DNA from: Acidimicrobiia bacterium
GTDB lineage: Bacteria; Actinomycetota; Acidimicrobiia; Spongiisociales; SHLN01
Reading direction: 5' to 3'
Assembly: GCA_030624805.1 (NCBI GenBank)
Contig: JAUXJL010000048.1
Location: 1 to 10,208, forward strand
Length of the DNA stretch: 10,208 nt
The position numbers were made by a program, and so were the translations under genes. Shown in pieces: positions 7,015 through 10,208 of the stretch (its first letter is position 1; each line of letters starts with the position of its first letter). The notes beneath the pieces are model-generated. The model saw nothing but the letters and a program-made list of their open reading frames with translations. It ran no database searches and was not told where the DNA came from.

Positions 7015-8105
7015 AGATCTGTGTGATGGGGAACGCCCAATCAGCCCACACCCAGCGCTGGGCGCGTGCCTTGGCCGGGCGCGGCCACCATGTCCACCTC
7101 CTCAGTATCCGATCGGCGGACATCAGCGGTGTTACCGTCACTCCGATTTATGTAGGGAAGGCCAACTCTGGCTTCGCTCCAGTGGTGTTCTTGTCCTACC
7201 TCAGGCTCCTCTTCTCGGCCGGGCGCCGTATCCGGGACATCCGCCCCGACGTGGTGCATGCTCACTACACAGTCACCCATGGTGTGATCGCCGCCACCTC
7301 CCGATTCCACCCCGTCGTATTGTCGGCGTGGGGAAAGGACGTAGTTTTTCCGACCCGCGGCCTGTCCGGCTCTTGGTTGCGACTCGTCAACCGATACGCG
7401 CTCCGCCGGGCCGACCGGGTCACGTCAACCAGCGCTTTTATGGTCCCCTACATAGAACGGCTGGCCGGTCGAGCGATCCATGTCGACCAAGTCGCGTTCG
7501 GCGTCGACCTCGACGTGTTTGCTCCTTCATCCCGATCAAGAGATGGCACCTTCACCGTCGGCTTCGTCAAGCACTTGAAACCGAAGTATGGGCCAACCGA
7601 TCTCGTCGAGGCGGTCGGCCGGAGTGCCGAAGAGATTCCAGGTCTTCGTTTGGTCATGGCCGGTGAGGGCGAATTGCGCGCCCGATTGGGCGACCAGGTC
7701 GCTCGACTTGACCTCGAAGGCCGGGTGGATTTCGTCGGCCGCGTGCCGCACGACCAGGTCCCGGCTCTCATGCAGAGTTTCGATGTCTTCGTCAATCCGT
7801 CGGTGGACCCCTCGGAATCGTTTGGAGTGTCGATCCTGGAAGCTTCGGCTACCGAAGTCCCGGTGATCGCTACGAAGGTAGGCGGGGTCGCCGAGGTAAC
7901 GCAGGATGAGATCACGGCCCTGATGGTGGCGCCGGGACGGCCCGGAGAGATCGCCCAAGCACTCCGCAGACTGGCCGCCGACCCCGAGCTGCGGACGCGG
8001 CTCGGAAGGGCCGGGCGTTCGCTCGTGGCCGACCGGTACCGGTGGGACGACAACGTCACCGACATGCTCGACATACTCGCCACCGCCGCCGGAGCGTCGC
8101 TGTGA
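7011..8105 (+). CDS. Family 4 glycosyltransferase (GT-B fold)
   Basis: 364 residues. I start at ATG 7011, which overlaps the DUF354 stop by 4 nt and gives MKICVMGNAQSAHTQRWARAL, a normal GT4 N-terminus; a frame 12 codons longer would run into the upstream gene. The N-terminal acceptor domain has RPDVVHAHYTVTHGV (78-92) and VLSAWGKDV (103-111). The C-terminal nucleotide-sugar domain has TVGFVKHLKPKYGPTDLVEA (182-201), LVMAGEGELR (214-223) and VDFVGRVPHDQVPALM (239-254). The retaining-GT4 EX7E motif is present as E269 and E277 in ESFGVSILE, followed by PVIATKVGGVAEV (284-296). Expected role: transfer of an activated sugar to a lipid-linked or other acceptor at the inner face of the membrane. 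The sugar cannot be predicted. It sits in the coupled block between the DUF354 gene and the flippase-like gene. Confidence 0.95.
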   Translation: MKICVMGNAQSAHTQRWARALAGRGHHVHLLSIRSADISGVTVTPIYVGKANSGFAPVVFLSYLRLLFSAGRRIRDIRPDVVHAHYTVTHGVIAATSRFHPVVLSAWGKDVVFPTRGLSGSWLRLVNRYALRRADRVTSTSAFMVPYIERLAGRAIHVDQVAFGVDLDVFAPSSRSRDGTFTVGFVKHLKPKYGPTDLVEAVGRSAEEIPGLRLVMAGEGELRARLGDQVARLDLEGRVDFVGRVPHDQVPALMQSFDVFVNPSVDPSESFGVSILEASATEVPVIATKVGGVAEVTQDEITALMVAPGRPGEIAQALRRLAADPELRTRLGRAGRSLVADRYRWDDNVTDMLDILATAAGASL

Positions 8106-9085
8106 GCCGGACCTCGTTCCGCCGTGCAGCCGGATTAGTGATCATGGCGAGCTCGGTTGCCTACGTCGGGTGGCGGATCTTGAGTGATGACGAGGCGCGC
8201 CACGCGCTCGGTTCAGTGGCTCCTACGGCGATCGTCGGCCTCATCGTCCTGCAAGCGGTCTATCTCCTACCGCAGGCATACCGGTATCTGCTGGTGCTTC
8301 GCCAGGCGGCCGATCGTCCGATACCACTCCTGGGATGGTTTCGACTGTTTGTCCTCGGCCGGTTTCTCAATTCGTTGATCCCCCAGGCCGGCACCGTCTA
8401 CCGGGGAATTCGATTGAGAGAGGACTACGACGTGCCGGTGGCCCGGTACCTGGGTGGTTTTGTGGCGTTCACCTGGCTCTCCACGCTGCTCAACCTGGCG
8501 GCTGCGTCGGTGGTCGTGGCCGTGCTCGAGCCCGATCTCATGATCGGGAACGTATCGGGGCTCGTAATAACGCTCAGCTTGCTGGTCGCCCTGGCGTTTG
8601 GCCCACCTGCTTTCGTTTGGCTGGTCCGCCGATTCCGCCTGGAGGGTGATGGCTTCTGGGGCTGGGCGAGTCGCAGGTTCGAAGAGCTGCTCGCCTCGAC
8701 CGCGGCCGCCGTCCGATCTCGGGCCACACTCATCCGGTTTGTTGCCGTTGGCCTCGTCGCTCTCGGGATAGCGGTCCTCATCTTCGGGCTCGCCTTTGAC
8801 GCCCTCGACCTCGAAGTTTCGGCCAGCACGGTCGTGATGTTCTTCGTGCTGCTCCAGCTCAGCACGTACGTAAATATCACGCCGGGCAACCTCGGTCTTC
8901 TAGAGATCGGCTTCGGAGCTCTCGGCTCTCAACTGGGCGTCGGGCTCACCGGCGGTCTCCTGGTGGCGGCGTTGATCCGATTCTCGGGATATGTTGCCCT
9001 CGTCCTGGTCGGTCTTTCCATCGGCGGGATCACCGCCTTCCAGCAGGTGCGCGGCACTCCCGAGCTCGATCAGACGAACCGGTAG
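8102..9085 (+). CDS. UPF0104 / AglD-MprF N-terminal-type membrane protein (flippase-like)
   Basis: 327 residues from GTG 8102. This start overlaps the GT4 stop (GTGA, 8102-8105) and has GGAG 7 nt upstream. A frame 20 codons longer begins with an implausible His/Arg-rich stretch that is out-of-frame reading of the GT4 tail. About eight membrane segments are visible. Family hallmarks are GRFLNSLIPQAGTVYRG (86-102) and ITPGNLGLLEIGFGALGSQLG (259-279), the counterparts of the two conserved Pro/Gly/Glu loops in the lysylphosphatidylglycerol-synthase transmembrane family (AglD-like, also the N-terminal part of MprF). Members are proposed to flip or modify lipid-linked substrates, though for many the activity is unproven. 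Last gene of the plus-strand cluster. It probably handles the lipid product of the two upstream genes (inference). Confidence 0.92.
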   Translation: MSRTSFRRAAGLVIMASSVAYVGWRILSDDEARHALGSVAPTAIVGLIVLQAVYLLPQAYRYLLVLRQAADRPIPLLGWFRLFVLGRFLNSLIPQAGTVYRGIRLREDYDVPVARYLGGFVAFTWLSTLLNLAAASVVVAVLEPDLMIGNVSGLVITLSLLVALAFGPPAFVWLVRRFRLEGDGFWGWASRRFEELLASTAAAVRSRATLIRFVAVGLVALGIAVLIFGLAFDALDLEVSASTVVMFFVLLQLSTYVNITPGNLGLLEIGFGALGSQLGVGLTGGLLVAALIRFSGYVALVLVGLSIGGITAFQQVRGTPELDQTNR

Positions 9086-9133
9086 ACAAAGAAGTCGGCC
9101 AAGCCCAGCTGGTTTCCGTCGCCGCAGCCGAAC
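9086..9133. other. 48-bp convergent junction
   Basis: The stops of the flippase-like gene (TAG, 9083-9085) and the family 2 glycosyltransferase (TGA, 9136-9134) face each other. I see no stem-loop followed by a T-run on either strand, so no intrinsic terminator is called; transcripts may overlap or end by Rho. Confidence 0.5.
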
Positions 9134-10057
9134 TCAGCTCCCGTTTCCACTGGTGGTGGCTGGCATCTCGTAGTCCTGGCGCTTGTTGAGGCTCACCATG
9201 AGGTCGGCAATCATCCCGACGATGGCGAGGGTAAGGCCAAATCCGAGCAGAGCCAGCGTGTTGGTCCCGAGACGCCAGTCCTTGTCAAAGACGTCATAAA
9301 CCACCTTGCCGGCCCCGACCAGGAGAACCAGCACGGCAGGCGGCATAAATATCCGCAGAGGGTTGTACATGAGCACCATCCGGATGACCTGGAGCATGTA
9401 GCGGCGGGTGTCCTTCCACCAGTGGAACTTGGACTCTCCGGCCCGGGGAAAGTAATCGATCGGGATGTACTTCACTGAGTACCCGTTGTTCAGGAACGCC
9501 AGCGTAAGGGTGGTAACACATGAGAACCCACGCGGCAGCAAGTAGAGGTACTGGTGGGCAACCGACCGGCGGAATGCCCGCAGGCCGCTGTTGAGATCGG
9601 GAATCTTGAAGTCGACCAGGTAGCCGGCCAGCTTGCGAATGACCCATTTGGCCGGAGTGCGGAGAACCTTGACTGTGCCCTGTTCGGACGTGCGGGCCCC
9701 GACAACTTGATCCCAACCCGAAACGAGCTCCTTCACGAAACGAGGTATTTCGCCGTTCGGATAGGTCATGTCAACGTCGGTCCACACGACCACCCGCCCA
9801 ACCGCCTGGAGCGTGCCGTACTTGCGGGCCGAGCCCGACCCCCGGTTGGTCTGAAATTGGATGAGGCGGATGCCTTCAATTTCCGTGAGACGCTCGGAGG
9901 AGCCGTCGGTCGAGCCGTCGTCGATCACGATGATCTCGTAGCTGTATCCCGAGCTCTGCAGCGAGTCCTGGATGCGAGTGATCTCAGCGTCGAGGTGGCC
10001 GCGTTCGTTGAACACGGGGAGGATCACCGAAACATCGAGTGTGGATGGGGAGCTCAT
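9134..10057 (-). CDS. Family 2 glycosyltransferase, polyprenyl-phosphate sugar synthase-like, membrane anchored
   Basis: 307 residues from ATG 10057. The N-terminal GT-A domain shows VSVILPVFNE (9-18), the nucleotide-binding VIDDGSTDGS (44-53), the metal-binding D-x-D in WTDVDMTYP (D94, D96), and DLNSGLRAFRR (154-164), characteristic of dolichol-phosphate-mannose-synthase-like enzymes. Two C-terminal membrane helices follow (about 236-256 and 266-290), as in GtrB/ArnC-type members, ending in a short polar tail. Expected reaction: transfer of a sugar from a nucleotide donor to polyprenyl phosphate at the cytoplasmic face. The product would be a donor for GT-C enzymes such as those at 3540-4625 and 4721-5920; that link is inferred from proximity. 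It is convergent with the plus-strand cluster, hence separately transcribed. No strong Shine-Dalgarno is visible, but the start fits the family. The sugar is unknown. Confidence 0.95.
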   Translation of the reverse strand: MSSPSTLDVSVILPVFNERGHLDAEITRIQDSLQSSGYSYEIIVIDDGSTDGSSERLTEIEGIRLIQFQTNRGSGSARKYGTLQAVGRVVVWTDVDMTYPNGEIPRFVKELVSGWDQVVGARTSEQGTVKVLRTPAKWVIRKLAGYLVDFKIPDLNSGLRAFRRSVAHQYLYLLPRGFSCVTTLTLAFLNNGYSVKYIPIDYFPRAGESKFHWWKDTRRYMLQVIRMVLMYNPLRIFMPPAVLVLLVGAGKVVYDVFDKDWRLGTNTLALLGFGLTLAIVGMIADLMVSLNKRQDYEMPATTSGNGS

Positions 10058-10208
10058 GAGATCAAATATCGACCTGCGTCGGGAACGCCTGAAGCCACGA
10101 TACCGGCCGATGCCACCTCAACCTGGCGTTTCGGCCGCACCTACGGCGCAAGCTTCGGCCGCACCTACGGCGCAGGCTTCGGCCACGCCTACGGCGCAGG
10201 CTTCGGCC
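10056..10208 (+). CDS. Possible partial gene with Ser-Ala-Pro-Thr-Gln octapeptide repeats (runs off right edge)
   Basis: 51 codons open from an ATG to the last base. It starts basic (MRSNIDLRRERLKPRYRP) and then repeats SAAPTAQA / SAAPTAQA / SATPTAQA, the octapeptide reading of the 24-bp DNA repeat. GGGGAG lies 3 nt upstream, and a second ATG is at 10110. For it: a clean basic-to-repeat transition and a stop-free frame. Against it: only about half the codons end in G/C, unlike neighbouring genes; the start overlaps that of the divergent GT2 gene; and other frames are also open across the repeat. If real, a basic N-terminus plus an Ala/Pro/Thr linker would suit a membrane-proximal or secreted envelope protein. 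The C-terminal part is unseen, so no function is assigned. Confidence 0.25.
   Translation, partial: MRSNIDLRRERLKPRYRPMPPQPGVSAAPTAQASAAPTAQASATPTAQASA
10130..10208. repeat. Tandem repeat of 24-bp units, continuing past the right edge
   Basis: Three complete units (10130-10153, 10154-10177, 10178-10201) and the first 7 bases of a fourth (10202-10208). Each begins TTCGGCC and ends GGCGCARGC. Units 1 and 2 differ at one base; unit 3 adds a few substitutions near its CACC/ACGCC segment. The period is a multiple of three, so it could encode an octapeptide repeat. There is no unique spacer sequence, so it is not a CRISPR array. Confidence 0.92.

Noticed and set aside
8425..8889. 154-codon minus-strand frame inside the flippase-like gene
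   Set aside because: Ser/Thr/Arg-rich antisense shadow of a clear UPF0104 membrane protein.
10130..10208. CRISPR array
   Set aside because: Units are directly adjacent at 24 bp with no unique spacers.
10118..10208. Minus-strand gene C-terminus entering from the right edge (AEACAVGA repeats ending in TGA at 10118)
   Set aside because: Open only because the repeat has no stop in that frame; no recognisable domain, and other frames are equally open, so it cannot be chosen over them.

Overview
The window comes from a GC-rich bacterial chromosome, most likely an actinomycete-like lineage. The evidence is the style of the UvrA sequence (for example the run around GLSPAISIDQKSASRNPRS), heavy use of GC-ending codons, and frequent GTG/TTG starts with ATGA or GTGA gene overlaps. 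No phage, plasmid, insertion-sequence, CRISPR, tRNA or rRNA signature was seen, and the taxonomic guess is an inference.

Layout, left to right. (1) Positions 1-2417, minus strand: uvrA, cut by the left edge; about 805 residues are present and the last ~140 lie outside. (2) Positions 2470-4625, minus strand: two consecutive paralogues of a polytopic membrane protein carrying a GHDG...QA.DP...YRSQRVL motif. The first (4625-3540) is intact. The second (3543-2470) is split by one in-frame TAG, with both halves conserved and in the same frame. The two genes overlap by 4 nt. (3) Positions 4626-4720: a short divergent intergenic region. (4) Positions 4721-9085, plus strand: a four-gene cluster of a GT-C-like membrane protein, a DUF354 protein, a family 4 glycosyltransferase and a UPF0104/AglD-type flippase-like membrane protein. 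The last three are chained by 4-nt stop/start overlaps. (5) Positions 9134-10057, minus strand: a family 2 dolichol-phosphate-mannose-synthase-like glycosyltransferase with two C-terminal membrane segments, convergent with the cluster. (6) Positions 10058-10208: a tandem array of 24-bp units running off the right edge, with a possible partial reading frame.

Taken together, everything except uvrA looks like a cell-envelope glycan or glycolipid locus. The GT2 enzyme would load a sugar onto a polyprenyl phosphate, the GT4 and perhaps the DUF354 protein would act on the cytoplasmic face, the UPF0104 protein may help move or anchor the lipid, and the polytopic GT-C-like proteins would act on the outer face. 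This pathway is an inference from family membership and neighbourhood; no sugar, lipid or product can be read from the DNA. The most unusual features are the amber-interrupted paralogue, the tightly coupled DUF354-GT4-flippase module, and the octapeptide-scale repeat at the right end.
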